The notes below the pieces were generated by a model, which was not told the DNA's origin, ran no database searches, and was given only the letters and a program-made list of their open reading frames with translations. Source: Vigna angularis (Eukaryota; Streptophyta; Magnoliopsida; Fabales; Fabaceae). Taken from it: DNA of 64,000 nt. The translations under genes and the position numbers were made by a program. The stretch spans positions 15,565,388 through 15,629,387 of the forward strand of contig NC_068980.1 in the NCBI RefSeq assembly GCF_016808095.1. The letters run 5' to 3'. Below, piece by piece: positions 36,706-48,697 of this stretch. The first letter of the stretch is position 1; every line of letters starts with the position of its first letter.

Positions 36706-38405
36706 TAAGTTGAGCTTAAGTATGACTCACATGACTCAGCATGAAGTTCGAACTTTTGGTAATAGAGTTTGGGGTTTGTTAGATATAATTTGGCGTGGAG
36801 TTTGAACTATAAGTAATCAAGTTCGGGATTCATTAGATATATTCTACTATATTACCTAGTCCAACCATGTCCAAAAGGGTATTTACATACTATATTACCT
36901 AAGACATTCATACTTAACAAACAAACAACTAGTCTAAAACAACATTTAAAGGCTAAAATTTTAAAACAGAAATCAAAGTGTAGTAAATTTAAAGAGCAAA
37001 AAATTTAAAAAGAACTTTTGTTTTTATTGGTTGATGTTGGCGGGGGACTTCTTTATTGCTTTCCTGCATCAAGGGATACAAAGGTTCTTTCAAAGTCAAA
37101 GAATTCATCAAACTCTTGACCTCTTCCTTTTGTTGCGGTTGCCTCGTCATTGTTATAAGGTTGTTCACTTCTTTTTTGTAAATTTTCAAATATTTCAATT
37201 TACCCCTCCTTAGATCACCAACTTTAGTATTGATGCCTTTTTATTCTTGTGGTTTTCCTTTTGAGGTACAATATCAACATTGGTGTCTCAAGAATTTTTT
37301 GAACCACCAACATCGTGTTGTTGATAGAATTGTGTTGTAGTTGAGGCTGTTTATGTTGATGTTGTTGTGCCTTTGTTGTACTTGATATTGCACCTCCAAT
37401 CCCCTCTTCTTCAAAAGAATTGTTCCTAAGTCAAGTTGTGAACATTATGAATTTCTTAGGGTTCATGTATTGAAAGGGTTGATTGAGTTGTTATTTTTAG
37501 ACAAAGTTGAATAGGATGAATTGTAAGACCATCTGAGTCCAATGGTTTGCTACCAATTGTTGTTGCACGTATGAAAGATGTGACTCAATGCATTGTAGGG
37601 ATTCTTCTTGTTTCTTGAACTGTTGGTATTGGAATTATGCTCTAGCGCGGATTGAGGTTCTAGCATTAGACCCTGCACATTATCCAACTCATTTGTGTAG
37701 TTAGCTTGAATGTATGCCTTGTTGATTGACAACCTCATCTTCTTTGGATGAGGTGGAATATCCACCCCTTGCATTTTTCATAACTTAATGAGGCTTGAGA
37801 AGGCTATTGGTTTTGCTGTCTGCTGGATGTGGGTTCTAAGATTACTATCTTGAAAATTCCACATCCAATAAATAACCTTGCATGATGTAGTAAATCATTT
37901 GTGCTTGCATTATATGAGGCTTGATACGTGCGAATTGGGGATCACATTTACAAAGAGAAAAGTCATCCAAATTTGTGTGATTATTCTCATGTTGGCTCTT
38001 TGTATCCATTGAGGCTACCCTATCCTGTCCAACTCAAATGTTTTATCCTTGTACGCACAGTAGGACCGTGAGCCTTTCAGAAGTCACATCTTTCATTAGA
38101 TTTTGGAATTCTCTTTTTTCTTCCTTTGATGTTGCTCCACCAACTCTTAAGAATTCTCTTATAGTGTCCTATCATATTGAACTAACTCTCTTTCCTCTAA
38201 CTCAACATGCTCTCCTTTTTCATGTTTCTATTTTAAAGTGTAGGCATTTGCATACAACTCCCTCACAATGAGTTTATTGTAAAAGTTCTTTGGTTTGATC
38301 AGCTTGTGCCATCTTCTTTATTCACTGACTCTAGTGAATTCCTGAAATATAAGACTTCAAATGGGTGAATTGTTAGTGAGAGAGTTGTAGGAATGTTGTA
38401 TCATA
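36706..38405. other. Intergenic DNA with direct repeat and coding-like debris
   Basis: Near 36740-36845, two copies of a roughly 55-bp block (GAAGTTCGAACTTTTGGTAA.. and GAGTTTGAACTATAAGTAA.., each ending ATTAGATATA-like) lie in tandem. From about 38030 down to 36989 the minus strand has several short open pieces (for example 37774-37550, 37198-36989) that look like a decayed protein gene, but I recognise no family and no joined frame exists. Confidence 0.3.
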
Positions 38406-38410
38406 ATTTG

Positions 38411-41400
38411 TGTAACACCCCGATTTAGGCGTTACAATTTATTTTCCACACAATACATATGTAATTTTTTTTTTAACACCAACAAAATTTTAAGTTCTTT
38501 ATTACAGCACAAGTCTTCTGAAAATAAAAGTCCACACAGTTCATAAACTTCTGAAATTTAAAATTTCACACAGTTCGGAAATTCAAACATAGATCTATTT
38601 TAGAAATTCCCCATGTCTCCTTTTCCCCGCAGATCTCTCATCTTCTAAGCATTTTCAGAACCATCTGCTAATTCATCTGAAATAGTTTCTGCTCCCGTAT
38701 AATATCACACATTATACGATCATTGCATTCACATACACAAACACAGACAATAGGGTGAGCTAACCGATTCAAGAAATATACATCATCCACAATCTTACTA
38801 ACATCACAAGTGTGGCAATCAGTCAAATACATGCATCTCAAACATACTCAAAAACCAACTATTACACCGATACTTTATAATATTTCTCCAGTTAAAATCA
38901 TCAGTCGATTCACTAGAGTCAATACAACATATTATTAATCTGCCTACTTACCAAAGCACAGCAGTCAACAATCCTTCTGTCTACTTACCAAAGTAGTATA
39001 ACCATGATATACTGATTACTTACCAAAGTAATCTAACGAGGTGATCTACTTACCAAAGTAGTATAACCATGTGATACTGACTACTTACCAAAGTAATCTA
39101 ATGAGGTGATCTACTTACCAAAGTAGTATAACAAGGTGATATTGTCTACTTACCAAAGTAGCACAATAATGTAATATTATCTACTTACCAAAGTAGCATA
39201 GCGTGGAACACTCCGCCTACTTACCAAAGCAGTGCGGTTTATGTCAAGTTCACCTCTCATTTTTCCACCTACTTACCAAAGTAGTGTCCGACTTCAAACC
39301 TCTCCTCTCCCGACTTACCAAAGTCGTAGGAAAATAAATAAAAATTCAGATTTACAATTATGGCAATAATGTCTATACCACCCATCCAAATTTACCATCA
39401 ACTTATTTACAATTCATGATTTAACTCAAATAATTATTACAACTCACAATATTCAATATAATTTAATTTTCTAATATAGAATATATTATATAACTCATCC
39501 TCCAATCTCCAAAATACAACTACACATACAATTTAAGAATATAATTATCCAAGTTTTTACCCAATACAAATAAATTTACTATTTCGTGAAAATATTACTC
39601 TTCACTCATATCATTAATTATAGATCTGAACCAATCAAACTAATAAACAACATGTTTAACTCATGGTAAAATTTTCAGTCCAATCCAACGGTTAATGAGG
39701 CGGAAATCATAATTTATGTATAAATGATCCAAAAACATAAATTAAGCAATATTAAGATCCCTGAGAAGATACGAAATTAATATCTCTAAATCTGTAATTC
39801 CGATCTAAAATCCGAACGGTCGAAGTATGCCACTATCTCCTAGGAACAACATACTAAAAGTTCAGATTAATCTAACGGTTATCTAAGTAGATATGGAGAT
39901 TTTACCGAGGTAACTCAGAGACAGAAATTTAAGTGGTTCACGGTTAAACTCAAAATGCGGAATGAATTCCTCTAAGCAACAACATCTAATTCCAAATCTG
40001 AACGGTCAAGATCACTTAATATGTCTTATGAACTACATACTAAAGTTTGGGCTCAATCTAACGGTAGATGAAATATATACGAAATTTGTACCATGATAGC
40101 TTAAGAACAACAATACAGTGTTCATCCGATTGTTTCACACTTTCGAAATTTCTTTCTCTAAACATAGACCTTCAATTACAAATCCGATCGGTCAAATTGT
40201 ATTAATATGTCCTAAGAATCATATATCAAATTTTGAGGTTGATCTATCGGTTAAATAGGTCAAAATCTATATTTTTACCGAGACAACTTAGTAACAGAAC
40301 TACAGGGTAACTAATTTACTCAAACTTGTAGTATTTACTTCTCCAAGTAGAGACTTCTATTTTCAAATCCTAACGGTCAAAGTTTAGTAATAGGTCTTAG
40401 GATTCACATACTAAAATTTTAGCTAAATCCAACGGTGAAAACAATTAATAGAAATTTTTCACCACAGTAACTCGAAAATAAGAAATTATAATCATGAAAA
40501 CCAAATTTTACACAAGTCAATATATAACTACCATTACCAAATTTTAACACATTCATACTCATATTCATGATCATAATCAAGAAAGGATTAGCTCCCCTAC
40601 CTCTTCTCCTTGCAAGAAATTCTTCACTCTTGATACCTCTAGACCACCACCTTTGCTTGTTTTCAGTTTCAATTTCAAAGAAAATTCTAACTTAAATCTC
40701 TCTTCTTCAAAGAGAGCAATTCCTCTCCTCCTTGCTAGACCAAGTCAGTCTCCACACTTAGAACACTTAGGATTTTCGTTCACCTCCCACCAAGGACCTC
40801 TCTACTCTCCCCCAAAACTCCAAATCTGATTTGGAATTAAAAGAAGATGCCTTAGACAACAAAGGACCTATGCACTTGGTACTTAGCAATAATAAACAAC
40901 CAATGAACCATCCTAAACCATTTTTTTCAGCCCTAAAACATGGTAGGAAAGTCTCCAAAGGTTCCAAAATGTTCTCCTAGTTCAGAACACAACCTACCCA
41001 CTCCAAAAAAAATCGCAACTTGTAAAAATGTACCTAAAATTAAGGTTGGACGCTAGCCCCTGGACAGCAACACTGTCACGTTTTCCCCAGCTCAATTAGA
41101 CCCCTTCCCGAAGTCCAAAATATGCGTATGAGTAGTCAAATTGAAGCTCTTTGAGTCTAGTTTCCAATGAAACAAGAATCAACTCAATTGGAGTTCGGTA
41201 GAGAGAGTAATCAGCAAAACAGTCATCATAGGTCAAAACTGAACATACCTGAGCGTGATTAACGTTTCCGAGTTTTAATAATTTTACTGCAGCTAGCCCG
41301 GTAGTCCAAAAATTTATATTTATATGTCCAATTAAAGATATTTGAGTCTAGTTTTCAATAAAACAAGAATCAACTCAATTGATATTTTCTACAAAAAGTT

Positions 41401-41504
41401 ATAATTAAAATAGTAAACCATGTCAAACCTGACAGCATTCCATTTTACATTATAACTTGAACTTTTTACAACTTGGTAAATTCTTGAGGTTCTAGGGTCT
41501 TACA
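38411..41504 (+). mobile_element. 3.1-kb solo LTR (family A)
   Basis: It begins TGTAACACCCCGATTTAGGC and ends CTAGGGTCTTACA, flanked by an exact 5-bp duplication ATTTG (38406-38410 and 41505-41509). No gag, pol, primer site or polypurine tract lies inside, so this is a single LTR left by recombination between the two LTRs. Long TGTAACACCC-type LTRs are common in plant Ty3/gypsy elements (inference). It contains a hairpin array at 38944-39326 and repeated phrases such as AATCTAACGGT / GATCTAACGG between 39670 and 40440. Confidence 0.85.
38944..39326. repeat. Hairpin repeat array with ACCA loop inside solo LTR
   Basis: Perfect short hairpins around a constant CTTACCAAAG core: CTACTTACCAAAGTAG at 38981, 39046, 39111, 39146, 39181 and 39269; GATTACTTACCAAAGTAATC at 39014; CGACTTACCAAAGTCG at 39311. 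Imperfect versions lie at 38944, 39081 and 39215. Stems differ between copies while both arms still pair. Confidence 0.85.
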
Positions 41505-41509
41505 ATTTG

Positions 41510-43920
41510 TCTAGGTGAATGATATTGATATCACACTAAAAAATGGATGAGAATGCAAGGAACAAGTAATGAGGTTTGATCATCATAGGTTACTCAAGGT
41601 AAAAATTAAATTTATATAATCCATAATTATATAAAATGCTCACAAAGAACAAACTTGATTTTATTTTACAATTAATTATATTTTTATTGCATTAGATATT
41701 CATCCTTTGTTAGACTAAATTATGTAAGGCTTATAAATTCCACATTAATTCTTAGTAAGTAGTTTTTAATATCCATTAATAATTGATTAATTCTTAGTAA
41801 GTTATTTTTAATATCTAATGATAATTAATTTTCTCACTTATATTTATGCATTATTGCTTTTGATCATGAGAATATGAACAATTCACCTATTCTCTTAATT
41901 TTCTATATTACCATATAAAAGTTCAATCTCTTTAAAAAAAATATAAAAAAAAAAAACTCAAAATTATACTAAGTGAGACTAGAAAATGTGCATATTTTAT
42001 TAGACGGTTACAATGATCCATATAACATGTATCGAGGTGAGAATATGGGTTATAAAATCCATAAAAAGATCTCCTCGTACTTTTGCTAGAATGGGACCCT
42101 TTAGTTTTGTTTGATAAAGTTCTTAACATCTTTCGTCCAACCCGACCAATACAAATACACAAATTATGAGATTAAGTTTGACACTTGAAAGGCCAGCTGC
42201 TGGAGAAGAATGAAATTCATGTAAGGATGCATTGGAATACCTCTTGGTGGGAAGGATGAACACCTCTTCTGCTAGAATAACAACTTCAGTCTTGCACTTC
42301 TTGAAACAATCATGAAATGAGTCAAATTTAATCAAACCCACTTCTGGTTAAAATCAGATTAAATCATATTTTTTTTCAACTTTCTTTTCATATCAATTTT
42401 AGGATTAAATATATTTTTATTTTCTAAAATTGCATCCAAAATTGGAATTTTCTATTTTAAATTTTGATATATTTTAATCTCTAAACTTTAAAAATAAATA
42501 TAAATATAGTTTTTTAATTCTAAAACAAGATTTTTTTTTTTACATATTAAACAATATTTTAAATTGAGCTAGAACATGTCAAACATATAAACTGTTCAAA
42601 CACAATCCAAAATAAGTTTAATACATAAAAAAGTTTCACACTATTGAATCAGAAGAATTATGTAATTTTTAAAGTTTAATAATCAAACTATATAAAAGTT
42701 TTCATTGTTTAAAAAAACGAATTTCAAATTTAGATCTTAGTTCACCACTAAAAACATTTATTCCTAAAAGTTATTCTCATACATGTATAATTGACTTCTA
42801 GTTTTCTTACATATTGATTGATCAAATATTTGAACATGAGATGCTTTCAAGTGAAATATTTAGATTTGGAGGGATTGAGGTATGAATCAATGAAAGATAA
42901 TTGAATAAACCAAAATAGTTCCTTAATTATGGCTCTAAATTTCATTCAAAATATAGTAAAATATCTAAACTTCATGGTAACGTGGGAGTTCATTTGATTA
43001 TTCAATTAGATAATAATCCTGTAAATATCCCCTCCTAAGTCAATCTATTAATTTGATCATGGACGTATAACCATTACTTTGCTCAATTGACAAAATACTT
43101 ACGAGTTTGTAAACTCTGGTTTAAAATGATTTAAAAATAACTAATTGACTAAAGTATGATATTTTAAAAGTAGTTGAATAAGAAAACTAACTTTCTCCAG
43201 TCAAACACCCTTGGTTCTCGGAGTATATTCTAGTATCCACCACAGTTCTGAAACAAGTCCTAAAATATTTACTTATAAGAATTAATAATGTGAATAGTTT
43301 TTTAATTTTAAATCTTTGTAAGATACATTCACACAACATCTAACGTACATGATTTTTTTTTTCACAATTTTCTTATCAGATCATTCATAAAACCTAATGA
43401 GACAATCAAACAAAATCAGTCGAAAGTCTGTCTGAATTGACACCCAGTAGCACTTGTGTCATTGTTGTGCCATATTTAGAACCATAATGGAAGCAGGAAT
43501 TTTGGAATCAGAAGGAAACAAAACAGAACAATGCACAATCAAATCTCTCCACAACCCACATGCACAAGTTTGCTACCACTCCAATTCCTGACTCATCCAA
43601 TAAGCAAGCAAGAAAGGAATCACTAAGAAAAAAGAAAAACAAACAAATGCATAGCCTCAATTCCCAAAGGCATGCTACTAGAGTTTGGCTTCATCAAAAG
43701 CCCTTAGATAGTGCTACTCAAAACAAACAAATCAACATCTGTTGTTCTCTTTTTCCACTCTTACTTCTCACATGGCCAAAATTTCGAGTCCCTTTCATAC
43801 TCATCCCTACATGTGCACATTCAGGAGTATCTACCACTAGTAAAACAAAACTAGAAGAAAAAAGACAAAAGATGAGTATGCAAGTTTCACGGTGAGGAAC
43901 AACAAGCCAAGAACTTCTAT
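41510..43920. other. Intergenic AT-rich DNA
   Basis: No gene supported. Between about 42400 and 42760 there are TTAAATATATTTTTATTTTC / AATTTAGATCTTAG phrases typical of decayed MITEs, with no clear ends. The last few hundred bases are probably the 3' UTR of the minus-strand gene that follows. Confidence 0.4.
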
Positions 43921-46070
43921 TCATAGTTTCAAATTAAGATCAACATTTTCTCCCACTTCATGACCATTCTGAATCCTGGCTGCTGTATGTCCAATTTGTT
44001 CCTCCTTTGGTTCTGGATGGAAGAAGCCATACAGTGGTTGCTTTTGTTGATTGAACAGCCTGTACACTGGCGGAGCAGGGATTTGTTCTTCTACATTTCC
44101 CTTGACCAAGTGAAATACAAGAATGAATCATCAAATACCAAAATGGAGAATAGAAACTCAAGTTCAGGACATACCTGGTTTTGAAATGCTACGAGAGTTG
44201 AAGATGGCGTGGACTTTGGAGGTTGATAAGAAGTAGGAGATGGAGGAGCCAATGTGAGAAAGTCTCCATTGAAACTCTCATTCTCTTCACTTCTTTTCTT
44301 TGAGTTTGGCTTAGAGTTGGATGCTGAAGCGAGTGTGACTTCTCTGCAGATGGTACAGAAACACATTCTATGAGAAGACAAGAACTACAACATAAGGGTC
44401 AAAAGGTTAACCTGAAACTACCTGGAAGTTGAATTGCCAGCCTCAAAGTTAAATTCGCTACCGTTTCCACACGAAGTTTTTACATTTGTTCTTGTTTCGG
44501 CAAAGGGTGGCATATTATAATTGAAAGCAGGGGCATGGGGAAAATTCAAGGAGAAAGGGTATGGCCTTTTTGTTCCAACTGTCTGCATTAAGTTTCAAAC
44601 ACCAATATTGAATCACATAAACTAAAAAAGTTCTAAGGATAGTCTGTTCCATCAAAACGTACAAGTTCTTACATGATTATGATCTGACTATTCAACTGAA
44701 CAAGCTGAGAAATTCATGCATATAAAGTAGGAATTGTTTACTAGTACTCTAATGGGTAATTCATGCACTTTTCTCTTCCATCTCCTTTTTCCACCACATC
44801 CACTACATTCTACAATCTTCTATTGTAAACCACATTCTTCACATCTAATAACTGAATCATGATTATAGTGCTATGAACCAACCTCCACCTTCCTAAGGGT
44901 CCAATGAATCTTCCTGAACCCATGTCCTATCACGCAAAAAAATTCATGTGTCCTTGCAAGAGACCATCACATCCATGTGCAGCCACCACAGAAGATACCA
45001 CATTCAATGACTCACTTCGACAAAGCTTTTCCAGCATCTCATCGATAACATATATATAGTAGATACCAAACTGAAATACTCAAATTACTTTAAGAGCACA
45101 AATTGGACATACCTTATCAGTTGGTCTCACAGGCACACTACTGTCATTATTATTGCTTTGGTTTGAAGGGGGCTCTATTGAGAAATGAGGCATGGGTGTT
45201 GATGAAGTTCCTGATGAGACATTCACCTACATGTTAAATATACCAATTATGTTTTATTACCGGGAAGAGAATGTGATGAACAGTGAGAGAATGAAAACCA
45301 CATCATATAAATTAAAAAAAAGAGAGACACCGAGCTACATATTCAATAAACCAATCAATCCTTTTATTCCATGGGAAGAGAATGTGATGAATACATGGAA
45401 AATGAAACTCCCATGATACGAACTAAAAAAGAAAATGTCTTACCACTGATGAAGAAGATTGGTGTTGATATTGTGGTGTTCTCTGTGCCAAATTGGGCAT
45501 AGGCCAAATGGAGTTGGATTCAAAAGGCAAACTTAGCAGAATTGGCAATCCTGAGTCATCCACTCCAAATTTGTTCTTCTCAGAATCATATTGATAGGAA
45601 CTCCACCACTTGGGAACATTCTCGTGTCCAGGAACAACGGGCCAACCAGTTCCAAAGCCACCACTGTTTGTCAATGGAACATTGCTAGGAACTTTATCAT
45701 TAATGGGTGGTTGTTGCTGCTGCTGCTGCTGCTGCTGCTGTTGCAATGACAAACGGGACCTAAATTCTGATGTTGGCTCACAAGTTAAAAGAGATGTGGA
45801 AGGTGATTGGTTGGAGTCATGAAAATTCTTAAGTGGGAGAGGCAGATATGATGGTTTGGTTGATGGTAAAGCAGTTTGAGATGGTGAAATAGGAGGTGCA
45901 TCTCTCTTTTGTTGTTCTTCTAGTCTTATCTTTTCAAGTTGTGCCACACCAAGTCCCCTTTGTGGCACCTTTTTCTGCTTTGACTTCTTAGAAGATCTAC
46001 CAAGGCTCCCCATGCCTATACCTTCACTGTTTCTCTGATCTTCCTGAGGCATTGTTGCATCATCTTCCAT
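43921..46070 (-). CDS. SPEAR/TIE-like EAR-motif transcriptional repressor adaptor
   Basis: A 5-exon minus-strand gene of 416 residues: 46070-45444, 45226-45113, 44582-44422, 44343-44175, 44100-43921. All introns are GT-AG and phases agree. Residues ~27-52 form the SPOROCYTELESS-type motif (SKKSKQKKVPQRGLGVAQLE then KIRLEEQQ), which in SPEAR/TIE proteins binds TCP transcription factors. The C-terminus is VDLNLKL, an EAR motif that recruits TOPLESS-type co-repressors. By family it acts in the nucleus, damping TCP activity in leaf and organ development. Between the two motifs lie a Gln run (~110-120, pure CAG/CTG repeat at 45712-45741), a conserved Gly/Trp patch (FGTGWPVVPGHENVPKWWSS) and Ser/Pro-rich linkers. 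The AAG|GGA acceptor for the last exon was chosen because it alone keeps the EAR frame. Which SPEAR paralogue it is cannot be told. Confidence 0.87.
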
Positions 46071-46560
46071 TTAATCCAAATCTATCTAATCTAAAGTATA
46101 TGACAAAAACCAGTCTCCCAAAGTTTCAATCTTGCACCATCACTGTCTCCAAGACTAAATTTTTAAGCAAAACCAAGATACCCAATATCAAGATTCCAGA
46201 GAGAGAGAGAGAACAAAGTGTTTGATAATTGATAACTAAATCCCATCACTGTGATCTGAAAGCCAAATCAACATGTACTTGAAGATTGCCTAAAAATTTG
46301 TGGAACAAACCCAGAAGGCAAGCCAAATATTCAGCAAAGACCACGAAGATGATGAGAGAGAAGGAATCTTAAAGATCACGGATTTTTCTGACTTGAAGTT
46401 GCTGGTTTGAGATTTATAGGAAGTAACTGAATCCCAAAAGAAAAGATGGAAAAGAAAAAGACTATATTTTCTGAAAATTCAATCTAGAGTAACCATGAAT
46501 CATAATATTCAATCACTCATTTATCTGCCAAATCCTCGCTCTACTAGTCTACCCTCCTTA
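46071..46560 (-). promoter_or_regulatory. 5' UTR and proximal promoter region of the SPEAR-like gene
   Basis: Upstream of the start codon lies a GAGAGAGAGAGA tract (about 46199-46212) that reads as CT repeats on the gene strand, common in plant 5' UTRs. Transcript start and TATA box not fixed. Confidence 0.4.
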
Positions 46561-48692
46561 TTTTGTTCCTAGACCGACTCTCACGTTGTCTCAATATAAC
46601 ATAGTTGTACTTGTAGTAATAGACGTTGTTTCTCTCTCCAAATAATGTTTTTGAGTTCTAAAAGTAGCTAAGAGACAGTTTTTGTAGAAACTGTCATCTT
46701 AGCTTGTTTGTTTGTTCTATTTCATTTCAAGTAGTGGACCCCTCAACCTTGTTAGCTTTTCTTGTCCCCACTGTTCTTCATTTTTATCTCTTATCAAATC
46801 AAATCCTATCATCACTGATATTATATTGACTTAATAACTCCAACAGAATCTCCTATAATACCTTTTTTCCATGGATCCTCTTGCTTTTATATTATAAATA
46901 CTAAATATATTTAATATTTTATTCATATGCATTTATTTTCTTTTCGTTCATAAGAGAATTTTTAAGAAGATACTTTTAATATAGATTGCACGTATCTTCA
47001 TTAATAATGGAACAGATTTATTTATGATGTGTTATAAACAATAAAATTGTGCATTAAAAACAACATAATTGTGTATTTAAATTTATGTGGAAAAACTTAG
47101 AAAAATATTAAATTTAATTTCAAACTAATTGGAAATAGCATGTTCTCTATCTTATGTGGAAAACAAGAGTAAGACACGTTTATTTTCATGCACATCTTCT
47201 TATTGAATGTATTGTAAGCAAGTTTTCATTTAAAAAAGAAAAAATCATTTAGCAGAGTCATATATAAGTCCTTTGCATTTTCATAGACGGATTACATCAA
47301 CATGATTCTTAATTTGGTGAAACACACGTAAGGCATGTGCATAGGTTTTGAGTCTCGTAATGCATTCAATCGAGCAAATTATAGAGATAAAAATCACCAT
47401 AAGCAAAGACATCACAATTTCCTATGGTGTCAAAGCGCCTACACTTAAATGACTTTATATGAAATGACTTAATTTGATATAATTTATTCTTTTATAAGTT
47501 AAACTACTCTTCTTTTTTTCCTAGTTTTTGTTAAAATAATTTAAGTACTTTTCTTTATTATTTTTTTCAATTAAGTTTTATATTTTAAAAATTTGATTCA
47601 ATTAGGTTATTTCTACCAACTATGTTAAGAACATCTCATGTGCCAATTTATATTTTTTTTTGTTTTTATTTATTTATTTATTTTCAAAACTTATTACTTA
47701 TCATAATGTCATGTGTGTCGACACCACGTATTGGTGTCAAAGTTATTATTTTATATTCAATTTAATTACTATATTTATTTTTTTTGACTAAATTAAATTC
47801 CATTTTTTAAAATAATAGAATATTTTCTCTCTTACAGCCAAAATTATTTTTTTATAAATATTATAATAATATTTTTCTTAAAACTAATATTTTTATTAAA
47901 TATTTTTTAACTATTTTTAAACTAAATCTAAAAATATTAATGAATTTCATTTAAATAAATTACTTTTAATCTTATAGAAAATATGGATTAATAATATAAT
48001 AGTTATAAATACTTACTCTTCTTATAAATGAAACTTAAATTTATTTTATAAATACAATAATATTTATAAATCATATTTATAGATATTTTTATTAATTAAA
48101 ATAAAATTTTATATGTCTAAAGCCAATTTAAACGTTTTTATTACAAGATATGAATATAAACAAATTAGAATGATTGCATTATAGAGATCAATTATACAAC
48201 AATTAGAAAGTTATACTATAAGGATAGTAGATAAAAATCAAAATATTAACTTCTATAATTAAATAAAGAAATAAATTATACATTAAAATTATTTTATACT
48301 ATTGAACAACATTCTAATTTTTCTAATTTTAAAAATTATCACAGTGTCAACCTATATCATTAAAGGAAATAAAAAATTATAATAAAAAAATATAAATGAT
48401 TTCTGTGTGTTGCAAATTAACCCATTAACCTAACTTGAATTCATTCAACACCAGGAGGCAAGTCAATCAGATTTAATTTAATCAATTTTTAAAAAATTAT
48501 ATTTTTCCCATGTAATTCCGTTAAAATCTATAGAGCAAACTGACAAATTTAAACTGATTTTTAACATCCTTACATTCCCATTTTATTAAACAAATACAAT
48601 AATCTACGGTTAGATTACTTCACAACAACAAGCATTAACACAAGTCAAATGCAATTGTATAAATTTTTTCTTCGACTTTTCTTTTTCTTTTT
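46561..48692. other. AT-rich intergenic DNA
   Basis: No gene supported. A short T/C-rich tract, repeated TTTTC, lies just before the LTR at 48698 and supplies its target site. Confidence 0.45.
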
Positions 48693-48697
48693 CTTTT

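Noticed and set aside
37550..37774. Minus-strand frame as part of a real gene
   Set aside because: Neighbouring pieces in the same direction are broken by many stops and I recognise no family; reported only as debris.
38900..39330. CRISPR-like array from the regular CTACTTACCAAAGTAG repeats
   Set aside because: Plant nuclear DNA, a repeat core of only about 16 bp, irregular spacers partly shared between units, and a position inside an LTR.
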